From positions 51,448,207 through 51,512,206 of the forward strand of contig OX411311.1 of the NCBI GenBank assembly GCA_948150685.1: a DNA stretch of 64,000 nt, given 5' to 3'. Under the pieces are notes generated by a model, which saw only the letters and a program-made list of their open reading frames with translations, was not told where the DNA came from and made no database searches. Positions 1-27,000 of the stretch are shown here, one piece after another (the first letter of the stretch is position 1; each line of letters starts with the position of its first letter). The position numbers and the translations under genes are program-made. Origin of the DNA: Rhaphigaster nebulosa. Its lineage: Eukaryota > Arthropoda > Insecta > Hemiptera > Pentatomidae.

Positions 1-229
1 GAAGGAAAGACGATGTGATCTCAAAAAAAAATCGGTAAGGAAAGCTATGTGTCAAGAGGAGAATTGGCAGGCCAAGACTTCGGTGGGCCGACGGAATGGC
101 AGAGGGTGCATTGTCCATCTTGGGCGTAAGGAACTGAAAAGCAGCAGCAATGCACCGAGATGCCTGGTGGTTGATGCTATAGGAGGCCCTGACACCACGA
201 GTTGTAATGACGGAAGGAAGGAGGTTTTA
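1..229. other. No recognised feature
   Basis: This stretch is moderately GC-rich for the window. It has a short open frame on the plus strand without any recognisable motif. It directly borders a decayed LINE and may belong to it, but I could not match it to any domain. Confidence 0.3.
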
Positions 230-753
230 GTTTGCTAATATAATTCTGGGACTCACTGCATCCCAACTTTCCAATCTTACGAAAATTTCATCCTTCATTA
301 CCAGAGGAAATCCTCCCAGGCTCTGCCTTCATATACACTATTCCATATTACAGTATCTTCAGGATAATCCCCGCGTTTTCTTCTTTCTTTATTTAAACTC
401 AGAAATTTCAACCTATACTTCTTCATCTCCTCAGTAAGTTTCACTTGCTTTCTCGTAAGTGATCGTATTTTCCATGCGCCGAATCTTAAGTCCTTTCCAT
501 TGCCGTAATCCATTCTTATTTCCGAGGCTAATTTTTTTTCTATGAACAGGTATATACTCTGTGCGGGTGATTAGCCCAGCGATAGAGGTATCATCGAACA
601 ACTGGCCTTCCAAATATTGGAATGAAGAGTGGCCAGGCTATACCCTCCAACAAAACTTACTAATTCTTGTTCTGCTTTAACCACATAGACTTTTTGAAGC
701 TCCCATGATCTCAAACGTTCCGCTGACAAAATCGGATGCTTGTCAGTTTTCAC
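230..753 (-). mobile_element. RTE-like LINE fragment (start of endonuclease region)
   Basis: On the minus strand the frame around 513-298 reads like the start of an APE-type endonuclease of RTE LINEs: a stretch resembling LRFGAWKIRSLTRK, then EEMKKYRLKFLSL, the usual opening beta strand and helix. After about 300 the similarity continues in another frame (a piece containing SWDAVSPRII), so at least one frameshift is present. Upstream minus-strand frames (613-431 and 753-571) look like leader sequence of the same element. The later endonuclease domain and the reverse transcriptase are absent, so this is a dead fragment. The clade assignment rests on motif recall, without alignment. Confidence 0.65.
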
Positions 754-1142
754 AAATATTCCTCTCTTCGCAGATTTTACATTTTATAACTATTGTTTAC
801 AAATTTATCGTTGCAAAAGCCTGCTACTAGTGCAGCAAAGGTTGGTTTATACCACTGACATTGACGTAGTGGACACCGTGTATGGCACAAAACCATATAA
901 TCAAAGAAGCCAGTCTATGCATGATGGTTGTCTTCTAGAAATATGGTAATGAATCAACTCAAGTTATTGCAACTGTGTAATTAATGGGTACGAAATGTAT
1001 TTGATTTTATCTTTCTTGATTATTGCATTAAAGATATCTCTTTGTAAGTGACATTTCCCGCCTGCACGACTACTGCCGCCGCAGAACCCTTCAGAAGGAA
1101 TTCGGTCTTGTGTGACGTCTTGCTATATCATTATAAATTAAA
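754..1142. other. Upstream flank of RPA1
   Basis: This flank presumably contains the promoter and 5' untranslated region of RPA1. I see no convincing TATA box at a useful distance and no other gene. A GC-richer patch lies around 1060-1100. The transcription start cannot be placed from sequence alone. Confidence 0.3.
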
Positions 1143-16744
<15,602 letters not shown>

Positions 16745-16804
16745 AATATGTATAAGAATCTATGCCATGTTGTATTCCTTGTTTTTTATGATTCAATCTT
16801 AAAA

Positions 16805-16810
16805 AATAAA
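16805..16810 (+). promoter_or_regulatory. RPA1 polyadenylation signal
   Basis: AATAAA lies 61 nt after the stop codon of RPA1, a normal distance. It is the first such hexamer after the stop. Further T-rich sequence follows. Confidence 0.6.
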
Positions 16811-17254
16811 ATTGTTTAAAATGTACTATTATTTTTAAACTTATTGGTTGTAAAGAGATAATTGTATTTGAATAATTGTGAAATATCCTATGTAAATATA
16901 TTAGTGTTAGTTACGATTGATGTTTTATTTGTTGTGTTTGTTTGGCATTTATGTATAATAATACTTGTATACTTTAACATTAAATTGTTTTTTTTAGAAC
17001 ATTGTGAATTGTATTAATCCTTTGATCTATTAATATTTTAAACCCACAATTATTCGTAAGTTTAAAATGTACTGTATCAATCAGTGTTCTTCAGCGTAGA
17101 TATTTGAAGATATATTAAATGAGAATAATACTTTTTGTTAGTTAGTTATTTAGGTGTCAAGACGTAAAACCTATTGGTCATCAACGGCTTTTATTTTTAT
17201 TAATTTCTATTTATTTTCTAATATTATATTATATTATTTCCAATATAAAAAAGA
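16811..17254. other. Downstream flank of RPA1, nothing recognised
   Basis: AT-rich sequence between the RPA1 3' end and a minus-strand LINE. No gene or repeat was recognised. Confidence 0.35.
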
Positions 17255-18690
17255 AAGGAAAAATTAACTATAATAATAAATAGATTTAAAAATATGTTCA
17301 GGTATAGAGAGGATTATTTTATGGTATTGCTCTTTACATTCTTCTGTCATTGTACTTTCTTTTCTGAGTTTTGAGAGTTGGAGGTATAGCTCGGGTCGTA
17401 TATATGTCCAAGGATGTATTTCATTTTCTATTGTGTTCAATTTGATTTGTTTCAGCTTATTTATTGCAATGGACATTCTTTCTGCTAATGGAAATGTGGT
17501 ATTCCTCTTCTGTTGAAATCGCACTGAAAATTTGGATTGAAATACGTATTTGTGAGTGGGGTGTGTGGTTATAGTTTTGTATGGGTATAGCTTTGTTGTG
17601 TAATTAACGGCTAGTTTCTGCCGTCTGAAGAACAAAGGTGTTTGTCCAGATTCGACACAAATGCCCAAGATTGGGCTTGTTCTAAAGGCTCCTGTCGCGA
17701 GACGAATTCCAGTGTGGTGTACTGAGTCTAGTTTGGCCAGGGTATTTTTTCGAGCAGAACCGTAAATAAAACTGCCATAATCTATTTTGGAAAGGATCAA
17801 AGCTTGATACACTTTAAGCATCGTAGTCCTGTACGCGCCCCAGTTAGTACCACTAAGGACTCTCAATATTTGAAGTTTCCTAGTACAAGCTTCTTTTAAT
17901 GATTTCATGTGGTGTTCCCAAGACAAGCGTCTGTCAAATGACAATCCTAGAAATTAGCAAATGTTCACGTATGGTAAAATAACTTCACCTAGAAAGAGTA
18001 CAGGTGATTGTGGGGTGTTCTTTTTTCTACTAAAGTGGACACATTTTGTTTTTTCAGAGGAAAAACGTAAACCCGAAGAATTTTACGAGTCATTAATGCG
18101 ATTCAGTGCAACTTGCAGCTTTTCTTTTATAGAGAGGATGTCTTTTGCACGGCATAGAATTGCGAGATCATCGACGAAGAGCATCACTTTAACACCACGT
18201 GGTAGATTTTTTCCCAGGTCTCTAATTGCCAGAGCGAAAAGCGTGGTGCTCAAAACACAGCCTTGTGGTACTCCACTTATTTGTTCGCATTGCTTGGACA
18301 ATGATGTTTCTATACGGATCTGAAAGGAGCGGTTTGAAAGGAATTCTTGGATAAATTTGGGCAGATTACCACTGAATCCTAATGATTGCAGTTTCTTTAA
18401 GATTGATAGTTGGTCGGTTTTATCAAAGGCCTTCTGCATATCAAAATAAACTGCTACAGCTTGTTCTTCTTGGATAAAGTGTTTCGGCTTCCATTTGAAC
18501 CAGGTGATCTATAGTCGATCTCCCTTTACGAAAACCACATTGGAAGTTTTGGATGTAGTGGTATTTTTCTAGGATCCATATGAGCCTCTTATTTACCATG
18601 CGTTCAATTATTTTACTCAGGCAACTGGTTAAAAAATCGGTCGGTAGCTGGATGGGTAGCGTTTATCTTGACCAAATACTTTTTGTTAAA
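17255..18690 (-). mobile_element. I-like LINE relic (reverse transcriptase and following domain)
   Basis: On the minus strand, from about 18665 down: SYRPI, LTSCLSKIIERM, QCGFRKGRSTIDHL, VYFDMQKAFDK (motif A), SGVPQGCVLSTTLFALAI (motif B), and VKVMLFVDDLAILC (motif C, FVDD in place of YADD). After two in-frame stops (near 18085 and 17957) comes FLGLSFDRRLSWEHH and the post-RT region with IRLATGAFRTSP, common in I/Jockey-group LINEs that often carry RNase H. No RNase H is visible before the end at 17264. Two frameshifts lie between 18480 and 18640. It is 5'-truncated and dead. Confidence 0.75.
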
Positions 18691-19763
18691 AGGTACATAC
18701 AAAGATCAAACCTATCATTGAGATTCATTCGTTTATCTGGAAAAACAGATTTATCAATTTATTGGTATCTGAATCTATTTTAATATAGGTGTGCAAAATG
18801 TTAATAATTTCTTTTTAAATGATGAACAGCTGTTGGGGAGTTTATTGGGAATCTAACTGTTAAAAGTACTTAACAAATTATTAGTTCTTGAAGCATTAAG
18901 GAAGTACTTAATTACTTCATAAAGTTAATTTATGATTTTGATCAGAGGATATTTTTAATATTTAGCAGTTATAATGGCGTATCTAAAATCTAATACATAT
19001 ATTTGCATATTAATAAATTGTTGCTTATTATAGCAGTTGATTTCGGTTATTGTTTTTTATTAAATTTCAAGTTTAGCATCCGTGTTACCACAATAAAAAA
19101 TACATTTAATTATCAATATTAATTTTTAAAATGAGCCTAGAGCTTTGCAGACACTCAATTTTTTTCACCTATGTTTTTTACATCCAAGATATCACTAAAA
19201 GTATCATACCTTGCTCTCTTATCTTCCCTAAGCCTAAAAGGTGACCTCATTTTTACTTTTTTTCTTTATTAAAGAAATATAGTTAATTAATATTTGTAAT
19301 TGGGTAAGACTGGAAATTGGATAATATTGGATACAAGACTTCCTAATCCTTGTCTTTACAAATAAAAGGAAATCACTTAAAAAATAAGACCTATCTCGAA
19401 AAATGGTTAAAATCAAAGCATGAATTTAAGAGAGAAGGCTCAGCAGATCTCAGGAATCTTCTAGGAAAGATTGCATGATAGAAGCAAATGATAGGGGAGT
19501 GCAATCTGGTAGGCAACTAATCTGAAATAGACTATTTTACTATAATACTTGTCCACTGTTCAGTAGTGGTAGGTTGTCAAATGGATTCTTCCAGACAACT
19601 CTTGTAATCCCTCACAGAAATTCCATGACTTCAGGAAGGGTATCACTTCCCTATATTTTTCTGGAGCATCACTGCATTTGAGGCACTAAGGATTAGTTTC
19701 CAGTGGGAGGCTGGAATCAGAGATGGGAATAATCCTGACTACGATTATAACCAAAAAAAAAAA
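18691..19763. other. Nothing recognised
   Basis: AT-rich intergenic sequence. No coding motifs, no clear repeat ends and no RNA gene signature were found. Confidence 0.35.
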
Positions 19764-20502
19764 ATCCGTGAGCAGTAGAACTCCGTCACTAAAGTCGTAT
19801 TTTCCCACAAAAGGTAGTACCGTAATATACCGAAATTTACATATGAAATGACAATTTACCGAAAATGACACATTTTTTTCGGTGAAAAAACGACTAATAA
19901 GACATTGAAACAGTTGAAATAGCCATACATTTGCTAATAGCCGTTCGATTTCGATGAAACTTCTTTTGTTTTATAGGTAATTTAATTTCTTTTCGAATGC
20001 AACAGGTTTTGAGCTCTCTAACTCAACTTGGAAGGGCTTTAAAGGTGCGCAAATGTTTTAAAAAATCGGAAAACCCAGGAGGGTGGGGGGACCAAGTCCA
20101 GACCCCAAAGGATTCTTCCCGACACCAACTCAATTCACATACAAATTTTCAGTCCTATAAACTAATATGGTGGAGCTGTAGCGATGCGCAAAACTTAAAA
20201 AACGCTGAAATTTCAGGTAAACACACCGAAATTTTGACTGGAATTTACCCATTCTTTAATGGTGTCGTTCTGCCTTGGAGAAAGCCCTACATACCGAATT
20301 TCAGCTCATTTGACCGAAAGGGGGCCGCTGGAGGTGCTCAAATGTAGCGGGAAAAAAATAAATATATATCAGACATCTCCAAATTTTCCATAATCGTGCT
20401 CTAGGGGTTATGAAACGGATAGAAATCGTAGTCCCGCCGGTCACAGCCGATCTTCGACCCACTGCAATAGTCTATTTTTTTCGGTGAAAAAACGACTAAA
20501 AA
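19764..20502. mobile_element. Unnamed inverted-repeat element, family B, copy 1
   Basis: Starts with TCCGTGAGCAGTAGAA and GTCACTAAAGTCGTATTTTC. It ends with TTTTTTCGGTGAAAAAACGA at about 20475 onward, whose reverse complement matches the start over AGTCGT and the following T/C run. An internal copy of the same terminus is at 19873-19897, so this may be two elements side by side or a nested pair. The inner part around 20230-20350 (GCTCATTTGACCGAAA, GGTGCTCAAATG) is shared with 34460-34570. No transposase frame was seen. Superfamily unknown. Confidence 0.5.
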
Positions 20503-21627
20503 GAGCGTGGTTACTTGATTAAACGCAAAGACTTAAACGATCGTAATCGTATTCGTAGTCTTCTTTGGACCAAGGGGACTGGAAGGAGTTTATAATGTAT
20601 TTAACATTTACAGAGAAAATAAGAGAGAAAATAAAATATCAGTGTTTTCTTCTTGATCAAGGATTGATATCATTAAAAAGCTTATTGACCCTGTGTTTTC
20701 TTGTAATTAAAAGATAAATACATTGTTGTGAATCATTTAAAATATAATTTTCAGAACTGTATCGTACAAAAACTTTTATGTGTAGAATTAAGAAACATGA
20801 AGTAATTATTAATTACGCTATAAATTTTATGAACTTTTAGTTATATAATTAGAGGCAGAATCAGTCCCTTTCAATATACCACCTACTGAATCACCTTGCT
20901 TGTTTGGTATAATTGTTATTTCTGTTACTTGGTTTCTTGTTATATTGGATGGATTCGTAAAACCATTGCAGGAGTATAGAGATGTTTCTCGCATCGACCC
21001 TTGTAGGATGGAATTATGAGATGTGGTCAGCTGTGATAATGGAATAGGAATAGAAATAATAACCTTGGCGGCAGCCGTGCGGAAGGGATTGGGTGTCTGT
21101 TCCAGGCAGTGATCGGGCTCGTCAAGTGTGCGATGACCCCAACAAGTTCATAAAGGAACCTTTAGAGAGCCCTTATATTGCCGATTTTTCTACAATGTCA
21201 AGCAATTGGGGGATACCATTATTAGGTATCTGTTATTGAAAATTGTATAAATGATAAAAAAAATAAGATTAAACAAAGTTGGTCCCCGTACATGCTTCCT
21301 CGATTATTTTTAACACCATCCTGAATTGGTCTTAATTTGATTCTTTATTTATTTTTTTCTTTTCAACAACCGTGTTTTAGTTTTCTACTAATTGGTTGGC
21401 CGTCCTTCGTACATAAATCATAACACTGAGTACGGTTCATAGATTCCCTCATATACCCAAAGTTCATCCAATGATCTGCTCTGGCAGCGGAAAGTTGTTA
21501 CTATTTAACGACAAACCAGCAATTAATATTGGGACAGTTGGACTGATTTTTCTATTATGAAAATTGTAATATTCCGCCATTTTATCTCAAGATTGCGGAT
21601 AACAGTTTAATCCTAAAATTCTTTTAG
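20503..21627. other. Nothing recognised; GC-richer patch at 21040-21190
   Basis: Intergenic sequence. The patch 21040-21190 is GC-richer than its surroundings and has no long frame. No repeat was recognised. Confidence 0.3.
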
Positions 21628-23575
21628 CAACGCCAAGAAATATGAAAATAACAATTTCAGAGAAAGTGGACTTTTTTGTAGATTTTCCTGAGTAATTCGC
21701 TCCCAGTGCATTTTAGGTAAAACTTTGACATAGCCAATTTTGAAGAACGTTAAATGTCCTATAAGTTTTGTATTTAGCATTTTTCAAATTCGGAACAGCT
21801 ACTCAGATACAGGACCGTTCAAATCTGCAAAATTTCAAAAAACACAAAAAGTTAGATATTCATTGGTTTCGCCTTAATAACTATTTTTTAGTGCAAAATG
21901 TATAATAACCAATCTTGTCGAGGATTAAATTTCCTACAAGATTCACACCAAATAATTGTAATTACTCTCAACCGATGCCAAGAAATATGGAAATAACAAT
22001 TTCAGAGAAAGTAGACTTTTTTAAGATTTTCTTCAATAACTCGCTTTCAGTGCATTTTAAGTTAGTCTTTTAATAACCAATTTTAAAGGACTTTAAATTT
22101 CCTATAAGTTTTATATGAAATAATTAAAATTCGGAACGGTTGCTGAGATGCGGGTACGTAAACGGATTAAATTTCCTACAATATTCATACAAAATATTTG
22201 TAATTACTATAAGCAGACGCGAAGAAATATTGAAATAACAATTTATCTTTCTCTAAAACTATTTATTATTTAAATATTACTTGGATTATTAGTACTGCTA
22301 GATTATTAAATATTACTCTACAAAATTGGTTATCATGCATTTTGCACTTGATCGCACTAAAAAATAGTTATCAAGGCGAAACCTCTGTCAACTTTTTGCG
22401 TTTTCTTTACATTTTGTAGATGTTTACATTCCTGCATTCAGCAGCCGTTCCGAATTTTAAAACTATTACATATAAAACTTGTAGGAAATTCTTTCTAGGT
22501 TCTTTAAAATTGGTTAGTTCAAAGATTTGCCTAAATGCGCTGGAAGCGATATTTCTTGGCGTTTGTTGAGAGTAATTACAAATATTTGAGATTAAATTTC
22601 CTACAAGATTCATACCAAATATTTGTAATTACTCTCAACAAACGCCAAGAAATATCGCTTCCAGCGCATTTAGGCAAATCTTTGAACTAACCAATTTTAA
22701 AGAACCTAGAAAGAATTTCCTACAAGTTTTATATGTAATAGTTTTAAAATTCGGAACGGCTGCTGAATGCAGGAATGTAAACATCTACAAAATGTAAAGA
22801 AAACGCAAAAAGTTGACAGAGGTTTCGCCTTGATAACTATTTTTTAGTGCGATCAAGTGCAAAATGCATGATAACCAATTTTGTAGAGTAATATTTAATA
22901 ATCTAGCAGTACTAATAATCCAAGTAATATTTAAATAATAAATAGTTTTAGAGAAAGATAAATTGTTATTTCAATATTTCTTCGCGTCTGCTTATAGTAA
23001 TTACAAATATTTTGTATGAATATTGTAGGAAATTTAATCCGTTTACGTACCCGCATCTCAGCAACCGTTCCGAATTTTAATTATTTCATATAAAACTTAT
23101 AGGAAATTTAAAGTCCTTTAAAATTGGTTATTAAAAGACTAACTTAAAATGCACTGAAAGCGAGTTATTGAAGAAAATCTTAAAAAAGTCTACTTTCTCT
23201 GAAATTGTTATTTCCATATTTCTTGGCATCGGTTGAGAGTAATTACAATTATTTGGTGTGAATCTTGTAGGAAATTTAATCCTCTATAAGATTGGATATT
23301 ATGCATTTAGTACTAAAGTGGACTGAAAAATAGTTATTAAGGCGAAACCACTAAATATCCATCTGTTTGCGTTTTTTTTTTTTTTTATATTTTTCAGATT
23401 TGTACGTATCTCAGTGGCTATTTCGAATTAAAAAAAAAAATACTAAATATAAAACTTACAGGACATTTAACGTCTTTTAAAACTGGCTTCCAAAGATTTA
23501 CTTAAAATGCACTAGGAGCGAGTTACTGAGGAAATCTGAAAAAGTGACGAAAATGACGAATTAATCTTATGTGCA
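21628..23575. repeat. Inverted array of unnamed repeat family A
   Basis: Diverged units of roughly 0.25-0.43 kb with a common order: TTAAATTTCCTACAAGATTC, TGTAATTACTCTCAAC, GCCAAGAAATAT, AACTCGCTT..AGTGCATTTTA, AACCAATTTTAAAG, AAATTCGGAACGGCTGCTGA, GGTTTCGCCTTAATAACTAT. Units run in plus orientation from 21628 to 22588 and in minus orientation from 22616 to about 23575. The central 1365 bp form a perfect palindrome. The outer parts match each other at clearly lower identity. The same family recurs at 38990-40383. There is no coding capacity. Confidence 0.85.
21920..23284. repeat. Perfect 669-bp inverted repeat, 27-bp spacer
   Basis: Left arm 21920-22588 and right arm 22616-23284 are reverse complements over their full length in my base-by-base reading, with no indel or mismatch found. 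The spacer 22589-22615 is itself family A sequence. Directly outside (21919 against 23285) pairing breaks and the flanks fall to a visibly diverged match. It is either a very recent inverted duplication or conversion tract, or an assembly or read-foldback artefact. Confidence 0.93.
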
Positions 23576-24183
23576 AAACTGAACTGTAATAAGTAATCCA
23601 GTGACTGTTTACAGTTACAGTTTACAGTTACAGAATGAAAAATAAGATCGCGAACTAATTAATTTGTGTCACATTAATGTTCTTGTTATATTAAATTTCT
23701 TGTTTGACCAAGCTTAATGTTATGCTTCATTGTTTATCAAACTTAATTTAATCATAAATGAAATTTTCATTTCAGGTTTTAGACAAATGCTAAAAGATGA
23801 TGCGATTCTGAGAGGAATATCATCTGCTAGAAGAGGCTGAACATCATCGATGACTAGCAGATGCCTTGTACTAATAAAATAAATTAGTCTCCGAGGCAAA
23901 TAGAAGGGTTCCACTGTTGGATACCCTGAAGATAAAGGAGCTGAGGATTGATGCTGGTCCGCCCACTTGTATGAATATGTATGTATATGTGGCGGGAGCA
24001 TATGGAGGTGGGGCATATGGGCTCATAGACCGGGGCCATCTGCGGCCGCGCGGCATAATCTGTCCCTTGTCTCTGGCTGCTGGTCGTCCAGATCAAGGGA
24101 GTGTCTGTCTGCGGTGGGGATCGTCGTCTATGAAACATCACTTCATGGATACCATCTCCAAAACATTTCACTCATAAAAAAGG
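23576..24183. other. Nothing recognised; GC-richer patch at 23930-24170
   Basis: The patch 23930-24170 (near GGCCGCGCGGCATAAT) gives overlapping frames on both strands, as GC-rich sequence does. None has a recognisable motif or splice context. Confidence 0.3.
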
Positions 24184-24250
24184 GTCCCAGAGCGGCCGGT
24201 TGGAATCAGTGTGGGTTCAATTCCCACCTGCGTCGGTTTATATTGGAGGC
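24184..24250 (+). mobile_element. SINE head fragment (tRNA-like)
   Basis: Contains GTGGGTTCAATTCCCACC, a B-box-like core with a T-arm stem, then GCGTCGGTTTATATT. The other two SINEs in this window have GGTTCGATTCC and GTCGGTTAATATTT at the equivalent place. Only the head region is similar; the body is lost or different. It is not a tRNA gene because no cloverleaf can be completed. Confidence 0.5.
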
Positions 24251-24424
24251 ACTCGGTCGTAAAACATGGTAAATAACGAAATGAAAACTTCTATAAAGCC
24301 CAAATTTTTGTAAGTTACAATGATTTCCCTTCAACCCGCAGTCACTTTCCATAACTTAATACCAACATTATTCTTAAAAAACAGAATACATTTCCTGTAG
24401 ATTCTTTCAGCAACCTATGAAACG

Positions 24425-24470
24425 AGTTACGCCTGTGATAGGAAAAGTCCACGAGAGGGGAAGTAATTCT
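24425..24470 (+). repeat. 46-bp direct repeat, copy 1
   Basis: Matches 25818-25863 with one difference (core GTTACGCCTGTGATAGGAAA). Similarity stops abruptly on both sides. Confidence 0.85.
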
Positions 24471-25817
24471 GGCACGAATCCGTTGTTGCTAAAAACTTTA
24501 ATTGACAAAGAATATTAGATACCACGTTTTAAGAGTACCTCATTTACTTCGTGATGATCACGCGAAATGAAACTTGACAATCCCTTTCTGATTAGAACTA
24601 GGCTCACTAACCGGCATAGTTTCTCCGACCAATTACAAGTACCCGGTGTACGAGCCGTGATCGGAAATTATTTTATTTAATTATTCAACGTGGATGAAAA
24701 CAATAGAAGTTATATTTTGTACGACCATGTATTTCGCAATAATTTTATAACTTTATCAAACACAAGGCATTATCAATGCAATAAAGATATAAAAATATTA
24801 CAACACATTTATATAACGTATCTAATTTTTAATAATGAAATAAGTCCAAAATAGAAAACAAAACACTTCCTTAATCGCCCAAAGCTCGTTTTATTGTCCC
24901 TTCATTTTTACTAAAGTACTTTAATTCATATTCAAGTGAGAATGAAGGAACAACAAAACTGATAATAAAATAATTAATGACGGAAGGTTTATTAATTTTT
25001 GTTTATTTGATTAAGATTTAACTTGAATAAATTATCGCGGTTCGTTGGCTCAGTTTAATGACACTCGTTTCGCCCTTTTTCATTCTCGTTCCCCCTTCCC
25101 CTCCCCTGGCCAGTTTGATTTCTATTTAGTAAATAAGAGTTTTCCTGGGCTGAAGGATTACACTAGTCGATTTCTGAGACCCTAAAATAACTTTCTTCTA
25201 AAAGTTTAAAAAAAATCCTTCCGCGGGATTTCGAAATTCATTTTGTAGACCGACAAAAATTGCTCTTATTAGAATATAGGATACAATGTGAATCAATGGC
25301 GTAACCGGATTTTCCGCGCCTGAGTATGAATAGCGGAAAAGTGCGCCCTCTGGGCATTTACATATCGTGGTGAGAGAAAAAAATGGTGCACGAAGGGGGA
25401 AAATTTTTTTGTGGCATAACAAAAAATTGCGAAATGATGTGACAAAAAATTACAAAAACGCAAAACTACTGTATTAGAGGAGGGACGAAGGAGGAATGTA
25501 CCGGTGTTGGTGACAGGGAAATGACGGTGCTGCGCTAATGGGCTGGTTTCTCCAGTTTACAATAATATAAAATAAACAAAGTAACTAAAACAATGTGATA
25601 AAAACATTATTCCACAAGATTTCCTTTACCATCGCATTAATTTTTTATTGCTTCATTGAGTTTCATTAACCTTTTATCCTGTATTTAACCATAAATTTTC
25701 TTTTATTAAACTCTATGAAAACGGAATTTGTAATCTTTCCTTTCGTATTTCCAGTTTTTTTTTTCCGGCGCCCTCCGAGGATGGCATCTGAGTGTCCGGT
25801 AGCACTGCGCCCATTCA
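24471..25817. other. Nothing recognised between the two 46-bp repeats
   Basis: Mixed AT-rich and GC-richer sequence (25070-25110 and 25320-25400). No frame with a known motif. If the 46-bp repeats are element ends, this would be the body, but there is no independent support. Confidence 0.3.
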
Positions 25818-25863
25818 AGTTACGCCTGTGATAGGAAAAGTCCACGAGAGGGGAAGAAATTCT
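25818..25863 (+). repeat. 46-bp direct repeat, copy 2
   Basis: Same orientation as the copy at 24425-24470, one mismatch in 46 bp. Confidence 0.85.
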
Positions 25864-25924
25864 TTCCCTTCCATAGATAACATTGACCTGACGAACAGTT
25901 GAACTATTAATGACATCAGTTGAC

Positions 25925-26080
25925 GTCCGCATGGTGGTATAGAAGGATCAATATAATTAGGGATTGATAAATTATTTGCCACTTCTATAATTTTATTTTT
26001 ATTGACAACTAGTTTCGAATGAGATACATTCATCTTCAGTTCTAAAAACACACAAACGATCAAAAATAAGCAATTCAAAA
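25925..26080 (-). mobile_element. Retroelement-like 3' end with hammerhead-like motif
   Basis: On the minus strand the order is CTGAAGA, a short stem-loop (GAATG-TATCT-CATTC), GAAAC, TAGTTGTC, then a short A/T-rich run and TATTGATCC. This kind of tail is familiar from retroelement termini in arthropod genomes. No reverse transcriptase or GIY-YIG frame is next to it, so the parent element is not identified. Confidence 0.35.
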
Positions 26081-26774
26081 TACTGTGTTTACCAATCTGC
26101 TATTTCTTAACTGTTATTTCATTTCAGCAGTTGTTGATTATCTAGTACCATTAACATTGAAAAATAATAGCAAACATTGCATCTTCTCTTCTTTCTGAGT
26201 TTGAACTTAATATCAAAGAATTGATACTTGTAAATGTTAAACTGTTTTGAGTAACAACTAAATAGCATTTTAGACTGGTTTTAGCTGATTATCAGTAATG
26301 CTACATAATTTCAACTTTTATTTCGATCAACTGCTAACCTTGCTTACTAACTTGGCAGGCAGCCTTTGATGGACTTTCTGAAAATTGCATTCTGTAATTT
26401 TTCAACTATTTATGAGTCATACAAAAGTTTTATAAGGCCTTTCAATTTTACTTTCTATAGAAATTGTTCTTGAAGTATTTTTTTAATTATACAAACTATT
26501 TCTTACGTGGTAGTTTCAACAGCTGTAATTTTAGCAGCTGATTGAAATTAATAGTGTTGACTACCTCTAATAGAAAAAAAAAACAGCAATATTTTTTTAT
26601 GTATTTATGTATGCTTGTATGTATTTAATGCAGAACACCGTATATTACTCTGGAAAAAACACCTTGCGGTAGACATTGGATTACAGTTTTCAACAATGGT
26701 AATTTATGGCTTGTCTTTTATTTATCTTATTCTTGTTAGGATTATGACGGTATTGTACGCAGAATTTATTTCAG
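26081..26774. other. Nothing recognised
   Basis: AT-rich intergenic sequence. No gene, repeat end or RNA signature was seen. Confidence 0.35.
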
Positions 26775-27000
26775 AGGGAGATTTAAATTTGTTTTCGGTG
26801 GAAATTTAATATCAAAAAGACAATCACCTAAATGTCTAGAATTGTCAAATTTGGTATAAGATTTAAGAATAAGTATGAAATTTAGATTAAAAAGTATTGT
26901 TAAAATTACCAAACATTTTTTTCTCAGAATACAAATCTTAGGATGTTGCTTGTGAAAATTAACTATTTTCGTACATTTCGGAGGGGAGGGTAAGAAAGGA
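26775..27000 (+). mobile_element. Diverged relative of the hAT MITE at 43575
   Basis: Shares with the reverse complement of 43575-43838 an ordered series of blocks: ATCACCTAAATGTCTA, AAATTACCAAA, AATACAAATCT, TTTCGTACATTTC and a G-rich end (GGAGGGGAGGG). The terminal CAGGGGCG is not seen, so both ends are eroded. Confidence 0.65.

Noticed and set aside
24184..24250. Possible tRNA gene
   Set aside because: Only the T-arm and B-box-like part is present. No acceptor or anticodon arms can be paired, and the sequence matches the SINE heads at 33004 and 52735.
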